DNA of 64,000 bases from an uncultured Candidatus Melainabacteria bacterium (GTDB lineage Bacteria > Cyanobacteriota > Vampirovibrionia > Gastranaerophilales > Gastranaerophilaceae), in the NCBI GenBank assembly GCA_934718275.1, contig CAKUZD010000003.1:124001-188000 (forward strand). The letters run 5' to 3'. Shown here one piece after another: positions 51,060 through 60,039 of the stretch (its first letter is position 1; every line of letters begins with the position of its first letter). The notes under the pieces are model-generated. The model worked only from the letters and a program-made list of their open reading frames with translations. It was not told the origin of the DNA and searched no databases. Made by a program: the position numbers and the translations under genes.

Positions 51060-52448
51060 TTATGCTAAATATTTTTGTACAGTTTCTTTTGTAAATACTT
51101 CAATACTGTCTTGTGAATGTATGAAAATCATACAACTAATCAGAGATTTTAGTGTTTCAAAGTCAGAAAAAGACAGTTTATAACGCAAATCTTCCATATT
51201 ATTTGCTAAAAATTCCATAATAATTGTTTTATTATCGAAAACAAGGTTTGCGAAATAATCAAAAGACTCTTTTGATTTTATCCCTTCAAGATAAATAATA
51301 TCCGGAGATTGGAATTCAATAAATCTGGAAGCTTTGTCCATATTAAAACCGACATTTTCATTTAATTCACATTGATGGACATTTTTAAGAGTGTATTTTG
51401 CAATACTTTCCAGAGTCATAATATTTTTGTTTTTGTTTGCAGCCTCTAATAATAATGAATATATTATATGAGTTTTTCCACTCAATGGAGAACCGCAAAC
51501 AATTATTATTCCGGGATTGTTAAGTGCAGATTTGATTACTTGAAGGTTGCTTTCTGACTTAATTATTTTATTCAATGCTCTTGGAGGTTTATATATTTTT
51601 AGAAAAATTCGTTCTCCCATAATGGTCGGGAATGTTGAAATACTGGCAGTAACTTCCATGTCATCAACCTTGAATATTAGTTTTCCAAGCTGTGGAACTT
51701 CTGAAACAGAAGCATCGAGTTTGGCAAGATTTTTTAGTTTAGCTGTAAAAGGAGCAGTCAAGACAGATGGGATACTTCCTTTTCCTTGCAGTTCCCCTTC
51801 TTTTTTGAAATTAACCGAAAATCCTTCGTTTTCTCTTTGAAATGTGACTTCATGCACATTTTCTAAGATAGCTTGTTTTAGTATTGCTCTAATAATTTTT
51901 TGAATGTGGTTGTCTGACAAATCTTCGCTATGCAATTCATCACGCCAATCATACTCAATACCTGCTTCTATATAAATTTTACCAACAGCTTCGTCTTCTT
52001 TGTAGTATTCTTCAATCTTTTTTAAAATACTTTTTTCTGATGAAATTACAGGTTCTATAGAACATTCCGCAGATTCAATAATTTTGTCAATAGCAAACAA
52101 ATCCAAAGGGTCAGCCATTGCAACTGTTAGGGTATCTTCAATTTTGAAAAGAGGAATAATTCTAAATCTTTTTGCATCTGAAAAATTTATGAATTTTAAA
52201 CATTTTGTATCGAGTGTGTAGTCATCTAAATTAACATAAGGGATATGTAATTTAGCCTCTAAAAATTTAAGTATAGTTTCTTCTGTTAGCGTTCCCGAAT
52301 TTATTAAAGCTTGACCTATATTAATATTTTGGGCTTTTGCTATTTCTTCAGCTTGTTCTATGGTCTCGTAAGCGACAAGTCCTGTGCGAACGAGATCGTA
52401 TTTTAGCTTTTCAAGAGTTTTGTTTGTAACTGTTGTTTCCATAATCAA
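51060..52448 (-). CDS. Degenerate PilB/GspE-like ATPase
   Basis: A 462-residue protein. The N-terminal ~150 residues match the MshEN/GspE-N domain (NIGQALINSGTLTEETILKFLEAKLHIPYVNL in family style, key block GQALINSGTLTEE). The C-terminal part resembles secretion ATPases: an N2-type domain (GERIFLKIYKPP) and Walker A GSPLSGKTH. The Walker B/Asp-box area reads SPDIIYLEGIKSKES where active enzymes have PDxxxVGExRDxET. The conserved Gly-Glu is inverted to Glu-Gly, and the tetracysteine zinc site is absent. ATP binding is plausible, hydrolysis doubtful. It starts one base after the response-regulator stop, so it may be a regulatory effector of that two-component pair. Confidence 0.78.
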   Translation of the reverse strand: MIMETTVTNKTLEKLKYDLVRTGLVAYETIEQAEEIAKAQNINIGQALINSGTLTEETILKFLEAKLHIPYVNLDDYTLDTKCLKFINFSDAKRFRIIPLFKIEDTLTVAMADPLDLFAIDKIIESAECSIEPVISSEKSILKKIEEYYKEDEAVGKIYIEAGIEYDWRDELHSEDLSDNHIQKIIRAILKQAILENVHEVTFQRENEGFSVNFKKEGELQGKGSIPSVLTAPFTAKLKNLAKLDASVSEVPQLGKLIFKVDDMEVTASISTFPTIMGERIFLKIYKPPRALNKIIKSESNLQVIKSALNNPGIIIVCGSPLSGKTHIIYSLLLEAANKNKNIMTLESIAKYTLKNVHQCELNENVGFNMDKASRFIEFQSPDIIYLEGIKSKESFDYFANLVFDNKTIIMEFLANNMEDLRYKLSFSDFETLKSLISCMIFIHSQDSIEVFTKETVQKYLA

Positions 52449-52449
52449 T

Positions 52450-52812
52450 TTATTTTAAATATTGTTCAACTTTCTTTACTATTTCGTCTAATTCAAATGG
52501 TTTTGTTATATATTCATCAGCACCGGTTTCTTCCCCGATTAATTTATCTTCTTCTTGGGTTCTTGCGGTAACCATTAATATTGGTATGTTTTTATATTTA
52601 GTATCATATTTTAGTAGTCTGCTTATTTTAAAGCCGTTAATTTTAGGCATCATAACGTCAAGAATAATTAAATCCGGAACTAATTCTTTAGCCAATCTTA
52701 GTCCGTCTTCTCCGTTATAAGCGCAATAGCAAGTAAAGTCTGCGGCTTCAAGTACAAATTTTAAGCTTTCTACAATATCTTGTTCATCATCAACAATAAG
52801 AATTTTTTTCAT
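52450..52812 (-). CDS. Single-domain response regulator (CheY-like)
   Basis: A 120-residue receiver with start ATG 52812 (MKKILIVDDEQD) behind GGGGAAAG. The phospho-site Asp is in PDLIILDVMMPKINGFK (residue ~52), with the acidic pair DDE at 8-10, the Thr switch in MVTA and the Lys in YITKPFELDE. No output domain. It lies between a histidine kinase gene and the PilB-like ATPase gene on one strand, so it probably relays the kinase signal to that neighbour or to a separate target. Confidence 0.93.
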   Translation of the reverse strand: MKKILIVDDEQDIVESLKFVLEAADFTCYCAYNGEDGLRLAKELVPDLIILDVMMPKINGFKISRLLKYDTKYKNIPILMVTARTQEEDKLIGEETGADEYITKPFELDEIVKKVEQYLK

Positions 52813-52904
52813 ACTTTCCCCTAATCTGTTATATAAAATCATTATAGCATATTAAAAATGCTTTTCTAAATTGTTAAATTATGTAAAAATAAAAGCAGGT
52901 AAAT

Positions 52905-54590
52905 TTACACTTGGCTAATAACTTTACTTACAGGAATGATAAAATAGAATTTAGACCCTTTATTAAGTTCGCTATCGCACCAAATAGCACCTTTGTGTGC
53001 ATCTAAAAGTTGTTTGGCAATAGGGAGTCCTAAGCCTGTTCCTCCTGCTTTTCTGGATAAGGAATTTTCTATTTGCGCAAATTTGTCAAACGCATGCAGT
53101 AAGTTTTTGGAGTCTATTCCTATGCCTTCATCTTCAACGCAAACTTCAACGTATTCTCCTTCAAGGTTTTTGATGCTATCTTTGAAATATTCATTAATCT
53201 GAATGTTTTCAGCGTTAACAATTTTGGAAGAAATTGTAATTGTTTTGCCCTCAGGAGTAAATTTGATAGCGTTAGAGACTAAGTTCGTTAATACTTGTTC
53301 TAATCTCCTTGAATCAGCTGTAATGTCGGGAATATTTGAACATTCATTTGTTGCTAAAATTAGCCCTTTGGCTTTTGCAACTTCTGCTAGTGCTGATTTT
53401 ACGTAGTTTATTACGGTATTGATATTAGTAGGAGCAAAGTGGAAATCCATTTTTCCGGCTTCTATTTTAGATAAATCGAGCAGGTCGTTGATAATTCCTG
53501 ATAATCTTTGTACGTTTCTCATGGCCATTGTTAAAAATTTATCGGATGCTTGAGTTATTTCTCCGCATCTTCCGCTCATTAAAATGTCAAGAGAATTTTT
53601 TATAGATGTTAGTGGAGTTCTTAATTCGTGGGAAACGATTGATATAAATTCTGATTTAAGACGTTCTAATCTTTCTAGTTTTGCATTTGTCTCAATGATT
53701 TCTTGATATAATGTAGCACTTTTTAATGGTAGTGAGACTTGTTGCGCAATAGTTTGGAAACAAGTTGCATCCTCTGAAGTAAACGATGTTTCTTTAAATA
53801 TTTCAATACAACCAAAAAAGTTTTCCCCAAGACTGATTGGTGCAAACATATTGTCATATTGGAATAATGTAAACGTAAATCTGTTGGCAGGGTATTTTAT
53901 GTGCTTTTCAACTTTTAATGTTTCAATGTCAAGCGCACAGGGAGGAACTTTCCCTTCAAACAAAGAATTGAAGTTTAGAATTGTTCTTAATTTAATTGCC
54001 GTAATAAGTTCATCTGACAATTCATATAGCGAGTTTAAAATTAATACAGGTTGATTTTCCGTACAAAGAGATAAAGTGCAGGTTAGCGAAAAACTTAAAG
54101 CTTTATCTAAACCTTCTATCATATAGTTTATAAGTTTTGATTTATCTAATGTGCCTGCAAATTGAGAACTGGTACTATACAATGCATTTAATCGGTACAG
54201 ACTGTCAGCCAAGTCTTTATTTGAGTTTGACAGCATTTCAAGAGAGTTTTTTATCCTCAAATTTACACTAACGGTTGATAGTATTAAGTCATCTGACATA
54301 TCTTTTGTAATGAATGCATTTGCAAATTTGATTAAGTCTTTTTCGATATTTGGTGTGGCTAACGAAAAAATAACTATTGTGTTTTCGCAAATTGATTTAA
54401 TTTTTTTATTTAAATTTTTTGTTTGAGCAAAATTGGTATCAATAATTATTATATCCGGAGTGTCGACACTAATAAAATCATAAATTAATGTTTCGTCAGA
54501 CATAACTTCAAAGTCATAATTTTTATCAAATACGTTTTTGAAGCGTTGAATTTCACTACTTTCTTCAGATACTAATAAAATCTTAATCAT
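52905..54590 (-). CDS. Soluble hybrid-type sensor histidine kinase
   Basis: A 561-residue cytoplasmic kinase. Residues 1-120 resemble a receiver (IKILLVSEESSEIQRFK; TPDIIIIDTNFAQT, with an Asp in the expected strand). A GAF-like sensor follows (~150-300, ending TFKETSF..CFQTIAQQVSLPL). HisKA has SEFISIVSHELRTPLTSIK with the phospho-His near residue 321. The HATPase domain has N-box NLVSNAIKFTPEG, EDEGIGID and GGTGLGLPIAKQ. No TM is present. The gene is 92 bases upstream of the response regulator on the same strand. An extended -10 ends seven bases before the ATG, with no ribosome site. Confidence 0.92.
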   Translation of the reverse strand: MIKILLVSEESSEIQRFKNVFDKNYDFEVMSDETLIYDFISVDTPDIIIIDTNFAQTKNLNKKIKSICENTIVIFSLATPNIEKDLIKFANAFITKDMSDDLILSTVSVNLRIKNSLEMLSNSNKDLADSLYRLNALYSTSSQFAGTLDKSKLINYMIEGLDKALSFSLTCTLSLCTENQPVLILNSLYELSDELITAIKLRTILNFNSLFEGKVPPCALDIETLKVEKHIKYPANRFTFTLFQYDNMFAPISLGENFFGCIEIFKETSFTSEDATCFQTIAQQVSLPLKSATLYQEIIETNAKLERLERLKSEFISIVSHELRTPLTSIKNSLDILMSGRCGEITQASDKFLTMAMRNVQRLSGIINDLLDLSKIEAGKMDFHFAPTNINTVINYVKSALAEVAKAKGLILATNECSNIPDITADSRRLEQVLTNLVSNAIKFTPEGKTITISSKIVNAENIQINEYFKDSIKNLEGEYVEVCVEDEGIGIDSKNLLHAFDKFAQIENSLSRKAGGTGLGLPIAKQLLDAHKGAIWCDSELNKGSKFYFIIPVSKVISQV

Positions 54591-54606
54591 AATAACGATT
54601 TTAGCA
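54591..54606 (-). promoter_or_regulatory. Extended -10 seven bases before the kinase ATG (leaderless)
   Basis: TGC-TAAAAT on the minus strand (54598-54606), 7-base spacer, ATG 54590. The arrangement closely matches dnaE's. Confidence 0.5.
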
Positions 54607-54705
54607 GATATACAATGAATAGCAAATAAGTTAAATTTTGCAATAATTGTAACTTATTTGCTTAATATATAGCCATGTTTGATTGTCATGTTGTTAAATA
54701 TAATT

Positions 54706-55050
54706 ATGGCAGATGAAATAAATAAAAAAGTAATAGATATATTTTCAAAACATAATAATAACTTAAAACCGGAAGCAAAGGAAAAAGTAAAGTTTTACGC
54801 CGGTTTTAATTATGTTCGTATAGATAAAGATCATAACGGGAACAAATTTAATCATAAGCATCTTCTTGAATATGCACACGGGTGTCACTATATTGTTCGT
54901 GTAATGCGCGAATATAAAGGTGATACCGTGCTATACAATTATGATGTTCCAAATGCGGATTTATTTAAGTTTATAAAATCTTTTCAGGAAAATACTCTTG
55001 ATGGTACAATTATAGAAATTGATAAATATTTCCCGGATACACCGGCTTAA
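54706..55050 (+). CDS. Small hypothetical protein
   Basis: A 114-residue cytoplasmic protein read from MADEINKKV. ATG 54688 or TTG 54679 would add a few residues but none has a ribosome site. It contains ARG/TYR-rich strands (KVKFYAGFNYVRIDKDHNG; HYIVRVMREYKGDTVLYNYD) and a hydrophilic start. I do not recognise the family. It lies 27 bases upstream of the radical SAM gene on the same strand and may belong to that operon. A TATAAT at 54699-54704 is too close to the ATG for a normal leader. Confidence 0.65.
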   Translation: MADEINKKVIDIFSKHNNNLKPEAKEKVKFYAGFNYVRIDKDHNGNKFNHKHLLEYAHGCHYIVRVMREYKGDTVLYNYDVPNADLFKFIKSFQENTLDGTIIEIDKYFPDTPA

Positions 55051-55077
55051 ATTTAATAAAGAAGATAGGATGTAGTA

Positions 55078-57657
55078 ATGAATTGTTTTTTTAGAGAAAA
55101 TCATGAGGCTTTATATAATTGCACAAAGCCGTATCAATACGTTGGTGGAGAATTTTTATCTTTTAACAAAAGTTTTGACGATGCCAAAGTTAAATATGCA
55201 TTTGTATTTCCCGACAAATATGAAATAGGAATAAGTAACTTAGGTGTTAGAATACTGTATGATACCGTTAATAGGCATGATGGTTGGATGGCAGATAGAG
55301 TTTATGCTCCGGAAGGAGATTTTAAGCCAAAAACTCTTTATGGAGTTGAGAGTAAAAGAAATTTAAGAGATTTTGATGCAATAGGTTTTTCTTTGCAATA
55401 TGAACTTGCATATCCTACTGTTTTAAAAATGTTGGATATGTCAGGAATTCCATATCGTAATGATATGAGAGGAGACGATGATCCGATTGTTATGGCTGGA
55501 GGGCCCTGTGCATACAATCCGTTGCCAATGGCTGATTTTATTGATGTTTTCATGATTGGTGATGGCGAAGATAATTTAAGAGAAGTTTGTGAAATCCTTG
55601 AAAAAACAAAAGGTTTACCGAGGGCAGAAAGAATTAAAGCTTTGGTTTCACCTGAAGGTGGTCGTTGGTCGGCATCTATCGGTGGAAAAGTAACAAAAAG
55701 AATAGCTCAATTGAACTATGAATCAGCTTTAAAATCTTATCCAATACCTTTTTCTACTTCTGTTCAAGATAGAGCAGTTGTTGAAATTCGTAGAGGATGT
55801 GGGAGAATGTGTCGTTTTTGTCAACCGGGGCATGTTACGTTGCCTATTAGAGAAAGACCCGCAGAAGATATTATAAAGATTGCTAAAGAATTAGTAAAAA
55901 ATACAGGTTATGACGAATATTCGCTCCTTTCTCTTTCTTCAAATGACTACAAAAATATCAATGAAGTAATAAAAGAATTAGCAGTAGAATTTAATGAAAA
56001 GAAAATATCTGTTTCCTTGCCAAGTCAACGAATTGACGGTTTTAATTTAGAGCTTGCTAACCTTGTCCAAAGTGTAAGAAAGTCAACAATGACACTTGCG
56101 CCGGAGGCAGGTAGTCAAAGACTTAGAAACGTCATAAAGAAAAATATTACGGAAGAAATGATTTTAAATGCTGTTTTAACTCTTTACGAAAATGGTTGGT
56201 CAAGGATTAAATTTTATTTTATATGCGGACTTCCGACTGAAACTCTTGAAGATATGGATGAAATGGCTAATCTTTTGGAAAAAATTAAATATCGTGCCAA
56301 ATTGTTGAAACGAGAAAAGGGAATTAATCATGGACTTGATATAACCTGTACTTTGTCAATATTTGTTCCAAAACCTTTTACGCCTTTCCAATGGTGTGGA
56401 CAAATGGATTTGAAAGAGGTTTCTGAACATATTAGATATTTAAAAGATAAAACTAAGCATATTAAAGGTTTGAAAATAAATTACCACGAAGATGTTATTT
56501 CTCAGATTGAAGCAGTTTTAACCCGTGGAGACAAATCTCTTTGCAGGTATATTGAATTACTTTACAAAAAAGGTTGTTATCTTGATGCGTGGGGAGAATA
56601 TTTTAAAGAAGATATCTGGCATGAAACTGCTAAGGAGTTGGAGATTGATTTAAATGAATTAGCAAAGCATCAGTATTCAACTGACGAAAACTTGCCTTGG
56701 GATTTCATAAATACCGGAATTGATAAAAGTTGGTTAGTTAATGAATATAATTTAGCTTTTAATTCTTCTCTTGCTCATTTGGAAAAAGGAATTGAGGGGG
56801 ATACGCAAAACATTGTTCCGACTTGTGAAAAACAATGCGTAAACTGTGGAGTTTGTTCTAATTTAAAAACTCGAAAAATCCTTGCGAAACCTTTTAGGGC
56901 ATGTGAAAAAGCTCAGAATTTAAAAATAGAACATAAAGATCCTACTACCGTTAACGGTTATGATAAAGAAATTTATAAATATCGTATAAAACTGACAAAA
57001 ACAGGGATTTTGAAATATTTTTCACATTTAGATTGGCAAAATACATTTTTTAAAGCGATTGCAAGGACAGATTTAGATATTGTATACTCATTGGGTTATA
57101 ATCCTTCGATGAAGATTTCAATGGGAATTGCGTTACCTTTGTTTGCAGAAAGTAAATGCGAACTTGTTGATGTTGAGTTGTTTAATAACTTAACGGAAGA
57201 AGAACTCAAACTAAAGTTAGAAAAAGTGTTACCTAAAGAGGCAAAAATTATAAGTATTGTAAAAATTGCAAAAAATGCTCCTGCAATTGATATCACGGCT
57301 CAATGGGCAGAATATAAAATTGATATTTTTAATAAATCACTTTACGATTTTGAAAGTTTACGATATAATACGGACAGAGTTTTATCTTCTGGTGAGATTT
57401 TAATAGAGAAGAAAAACAAAAAAGGTTTAATTAAAAAAACAGACGTTACAAAATCAATAAAATCTTATAGGTTTGAGGATGAAAGTCTGTTCATAGTATT
57501 AAAAACCGGACAATCAGCAGTTAATAAAGAAGATGGTACTGTAGAAGCAGGAATACCGGCATTGAGAGCAGACGTTTTAATGGATTTGATTGCATCGGGT
57601 GTCACATTCAATATTGTACGTACACGCTTCTTTGATAAAGATTTACAAGAATTATAA
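55078..57657 (+). CDS. Radical SAM protein fused to DUF2344 domain
   Basis: An 859-residue fusion. The N-terminal ~200 residues resemble a cobalamin-binding-type domain found before some radical SAM cores. The core has the cluster motif GCGRMCRFCQPGH (C-x3-C-x2-C) near residue 245 and TLAPEAGSQRLRNVI. A second Cys group (CEKQCVNCGVC) near residue 585 could hold another Fe-S cluster. The C-terminal ~220 residues are the DUF2344/radical-SAM-linked domain (GILKYFSHLDWQNTFFKAI; YNPSMKISMGIALPL). This fusion is typically encoded beside RNase E/G, as here (11-base gap). The family's reaction is not established; RNA or ribosome modification is a guess from context. Confidence 0.9.
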   Translation: MNCFFRENHEALYNCTKPYQYVGGEFLSFNKSFDDAKVKYAFVFPDKYEIGISNLGVRILYDTVNRHDGWMADRVYAPEGDFKPKTLYGVESKRNLRDFDAIGFSLQYELAYPTVLKMLDMSGIPYRNDMRGDDDPIVMAGGPCAYNPLPMADFIDVFMIGDGEDNLREVCEILEKTKGLPRAERIKALVSPEGGRWSASIGGKVTKRIAQLNYESALKSYPIPFSTSVQDRAVVEIRRGCGRMCRFCQPGHVTLPIRERPAEDIIKIAKELVKNTGYDEYSLLSLSSNDYKNINEVIKELAVEFNEKKISVSLPSQRIDGFNLELANLVQSVRKSTMTLAPEAGSQRLRNVIKKNITEEMILNAVLTLYENGWSRIKFYFICGLPTETLEDMDEMANLLEKIKYRAKLLKREKGINHGLDITCTLSIFVPKPFTPFQWCGQMDLKEVSEHIRYLKDKTKHIKGLKINYHEDVISQIEAVLTRGDKSLCRYIELLYKKGCYLDAWGEYFKEDIWHETAKELEIDLNELAKHQYSTDENLPWDFINTGIDKSWLVNEYNLAFNSSLAHLEKGIEGDTQNIVPTCEKQCVNCGVCSNLKTRKILAKPFRACEKAQNLKIEHKDPTTVNGYDKEIYKYRIKLTKTGILKYFSHLDWQNTFFKAIARTDLDIVYSLGYNPSMKISMGIALPLFAESKCELVDVELFNNLTEEELKLKLEKVLPKEAKIISIVKIAKNAPAIDITAQWAEYKIDIFNKSLYDFESLRYNTDRVLSSGEILIEKKNKKGLIKKTDVTKSIKSYRFEDESLFIVLKTGQSAVNKEDGTVEAGIPALRADVLMDLIASGVTFNIVRTRFFDKDLQEL

Positions 57658-57667
57658 AGGATTTTTT

Positions 57668-59521
57668 ATGGCAAACGACAGACACAACAACAAAAATCAT
57701 CAGCAACAAAATGCTGATAAAAGGATTATTATTGCAGAACGCGATAATATTGCAGCGGTAATGGAAGGTGGAAAAGTTACAGACTTTTTTATATCAAGAG
57801 GAGATGTAATTTTAGGTGATGTGTATTTAGCAACGGTTGATAATATTTTACCAAGTATTGATGCCGCTTTTGTTGACGTTGGTGTTGACAAAATGGGCTT
57901 TTTGCATGCCCAAGATGTAATGGGTAAAGGTTCATTAAAGGATAAACTTTCTCCTAAACAAAAATTAATTGTACAAGTAGTAAAAGAACCAACCGGACAT
58001 AAAGGTCCAAGAGTTACTACAGAAATTAGTCTTCCGGGGAGATTTTTAGTTTTAATGCCAAATGAACCTGGAATTAGTATTAGTAAAAAAATCGAAAATT
58101 CTAAAGAAAGAGCAAGATTAAAATCTGTAGTAAGTTTGATTAAGCCTGTAGGTGTTGGAGTAATTATCAGAACTGAGGCGGAAGGACAATCTGAGGCTGA
58201 TATTCAAGAAGATTTAGAAATTTTGTTAGAAAAATGGAATAATATTATTACGGCAGCAGAGACAATGACTCCTCCAAATCTTTTATACAGGGATCAAGAT
58301 CTTCTTTATAGGACTATTAGGGAAGCTTGTACTGAGGATGTAAAAGAAATTGTTGTGGATACGGCTTTTGCGATGCAAAGAGTTCAAAATATTTTGCAAA
58401 ATTGGCACATGAACAAAAATATTCAAGTTACTTTGTATAAAGGTACTGAACCTTTGTTAGTTGCAACTGATGTACACAAAGAGATTAAGGCTGCTTTGAA
58501 TATAAAAGTTAATATGCCATCCGGAGGCTATTTGTTTATTCAGCAAACTGAAGCTTTGACTGTAATTGATGTTAACAGTGGTAAGTTTACAAGTTCATCA
58601 ACTCAGGATGAGACGATTTTAAAAACTAACATTGAGGCGGTTCATGAAATTGCGCGTCAATTACGTTTGAGAAATATTGGTGGAATGATTATTGTAGATT
58701 TTATTGATATGATGTCAAGAGCAGATAAGTTGGCGATGTTAGAAGAACTTGAAATAGCTCTTGAACCGGATAAGGCTAAACCGCAAGTAGGACAGATTTC
58801 TGATTTAGGACTTGTTGAATTAACACGTCACAGGCAAGGTCAGTCTTTGTCGGAAATTTTTACTAAAAAATGTCCACACTGCCAAGGCACAGGTTATTTT
58901 ATGAATGAGTTTAATTTTGCCACTCCGACTGCAGAAGGCGAATATAGAGCTAAAGCAGCAAAAATGAAATTACCTGTAAATAACTTTAAGAAAAATAATA
59001 AAAATAACAAAAATAACGGCAATAACAACCAAAATCAACCTGTTCTACAGCAAGAAGTGGTAGAGGAACAACCAAAGGTTGTACAAGCGCCTGTTGTTGA
59101 TGTTGAAAATCCTTCTACTGTTGCAGTTCAAGAAACCGAAAAACGTGAAAGTAAACGTAAACGCGGTGGAAGAAAGAGTAAGTTTGAAAAGAAACAAGAA
59201 GTTAGCGAAGAAGTTATAGAACAGGTAGTTGAAACGGCTGAAACAGTTTTGAAGCCAAATGAGGAAATTAAACCTGTTATTGAACCTCAGGCAGAAGAAC
59301 CTAAAAAAGAAGAAAAAGTTCAGGAAGATAATGGAGAAGTAAAAAATGAAGTTGTAGAAACTCCTGATACTAATGAAGTTAAAGCTTCAGTACAATCTTT
59401 AGGAGAAACTGTTGACGAAAAACCTAAAAAAACTCGCAGGCCAAATCGAGGGGCTTCTAAAACAAGAAAACCAAGAGCTAAAAAGGTTAAGGAATCTACA
59501 GAGGAAAAAGTTGAAGAATAA
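57668..59521 (+). CDS. rng: Ribonuclease E/G family protein
   Basis: About 617 residues from ATG 57668, with AAAGG eight bases upstream. The S1 domain near residues 40-110 has ILPSIDAAFVDVGVDKMGFLH. The catalytic core has VIDVNSGKFTSS and MIIVDFIDMMS with the two metal aspartates, and the Zn-link is CPHCQGTG near residue 405. This enzyme endonucleolytically cuts single-stranded RNA. The last ~170 residues form a disordered tail: an N/K-rich run, then V/E/P-rich and basic stretches ending KTRKPRAKKVKES. It is a plausible RNA- or partner-binding scaffold, making the protein intermediate between RNase G and E. The following small gene overlaps its end by 11 bases. Confidence 0.93.
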   Translation: MANDRHNNKNHQQQNADKRIIIAERDNIAAVMEGGKVTDFFISRGDVILGDVYLATVDNILPSIDAAFVDVGVDKMGFLHAQDVMGKGSLKDKLSPKQKLIVQVVKEPTGHKGPRVTTEISLPGRFLVLMPNEPGISISKKIENSKERARLKSVVSLIKPVGVGVIIRTEAEGQSEADIQEDLEILLEKWNNIITAAETMTPPNLLYRDQDLLYRTIREACTEDVKEIVVDTAFAMQRVQNILQNWHMNKNIQVTLYKGTEPLLVATDVHKEIKAALNIKVNMPSGGYLFIQQTEALTVIDVNSGKFTSSSTQDETILKTNIEAVHEIARQLRLRNIGGMIIVDFIDMMSRADKLAMLEELEIALEPDKAKPQVGQISDLGLVELTRHRQGQSLSEIFTKKCPHCQGTGYFMNEFNFATPTAEGEYRAKAAKMKLPVNNFKKNNKNNKNNGNNNQNQPVLQQEVVEEQPKVVQAPVVDVENPSTVAVQETEKRESKRKRGGRKSKFEKKQEVSEEVIEQVVETAETVLKPNEEIKPVIEPQAEEPKKEEKVQEDNGEVKNEVVETPDTNEVKASVQSLGETVDEKPKKTRRPNRGASKTRKPRAKKVKESTEEKVEE

Positions 59522-59798
59522 AGTATTTAGTACGATTTTAACATTTTTATTTATGACAGCAAATGCGGGGTTGTGTGAACAAGCCCGCAGTGCTGCGTTA
59601 AACACTGCTATATCAAAATTTTTACTTGCTATGGGTGGGGTAGTATTGTCTTCTTTAATTATTTTTGTTGGTTTAACTTTATATAATAATGTTTTTGTTA
59701 GGGCAAGGAGACATAGTGTTGAAGATGAAATATTGAGGACACCAAGGACTACTGACGAAGCAATAAAGTTTTTTATACATAAAAACAAATTGAATTGA
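59511..59798 (+). CDS. Small exported or membrane protein
   Basis: A 95-residue protein starting at TTG 59511 with GAGGAAAAAG just upstream. The longer open frame starting inside rng has no site. A signal-peptide-like start (KNKVFSTILTFLFMTANAG) is followed by a polar stretch with one Cys, then a strong TM (FLLAMGGVVLSSLIIFVGLTLY) and a basic tail RARRHSVEDE. It overlaps rng by 11 bases and precedes the pilin-like mini-protein by 7 bases. The three are probably cotranscribed. Function unknown. Confidence 0.7.
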   Translation: MKNKVFSTILTFLFMTANAGLCEQARSAALNTAISKFLLAMGGVVLSSLIIFVGLTLYNNVFVRARRHSVEDEILRTPRTTDEAIKFFIHKNKLN

Positions 59799-59805
59799 GG
59801 TAAAA

Positions 59806-60039
59806 ATGAAACGTAATGCTTTTGGAGCAATAGACTTGCTTATTGGGCTTGTTGTGACAAGTATTGTTTTTTTGATAGGAATGAATGCATTAAAAGGAGT
59901 TTCTTCTCTTAAGTTTAATGATGGCACTACTGATACAAAAAGTGTTCAAGAACAAGTTGATGCACAAGTTAATGAAATACAAAATATGCGCGAACAAACG
60001 ATAAATTATGAGCAAAACTCTCAAAGAGAAGATTTTTAG
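59806..60039 (+). CDS. Mini pilin-like protein with Asp at +5 region
   Basis: A 77-residue protein behind GAGG. MKRNAFG precedes AIDLLIGLVVTSIVFLIGM: a short basic leader, a Gly, one hydrophobic helix and then a polar tail rich in Q, N and E (QEQVDAQVNEIQNMREQ). This is the outline of a prepilin. The acidic residue is an Asp at position 3 of the mature part rather than Glu at 5, so it may be a minor pseudopilin or only a tail-anchored-type membrane peptide. Its end overlaps the convergent ketopantoate reductase gene by 4 bases. Confidence 0.6.
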   Translation: MKRNAFGAIDLLIGLVVTSIVFLIGMNALKGVSSLKFNDGTTDTKSVQEQVDAQVNEIQNMREQTINYEQNSQREDF

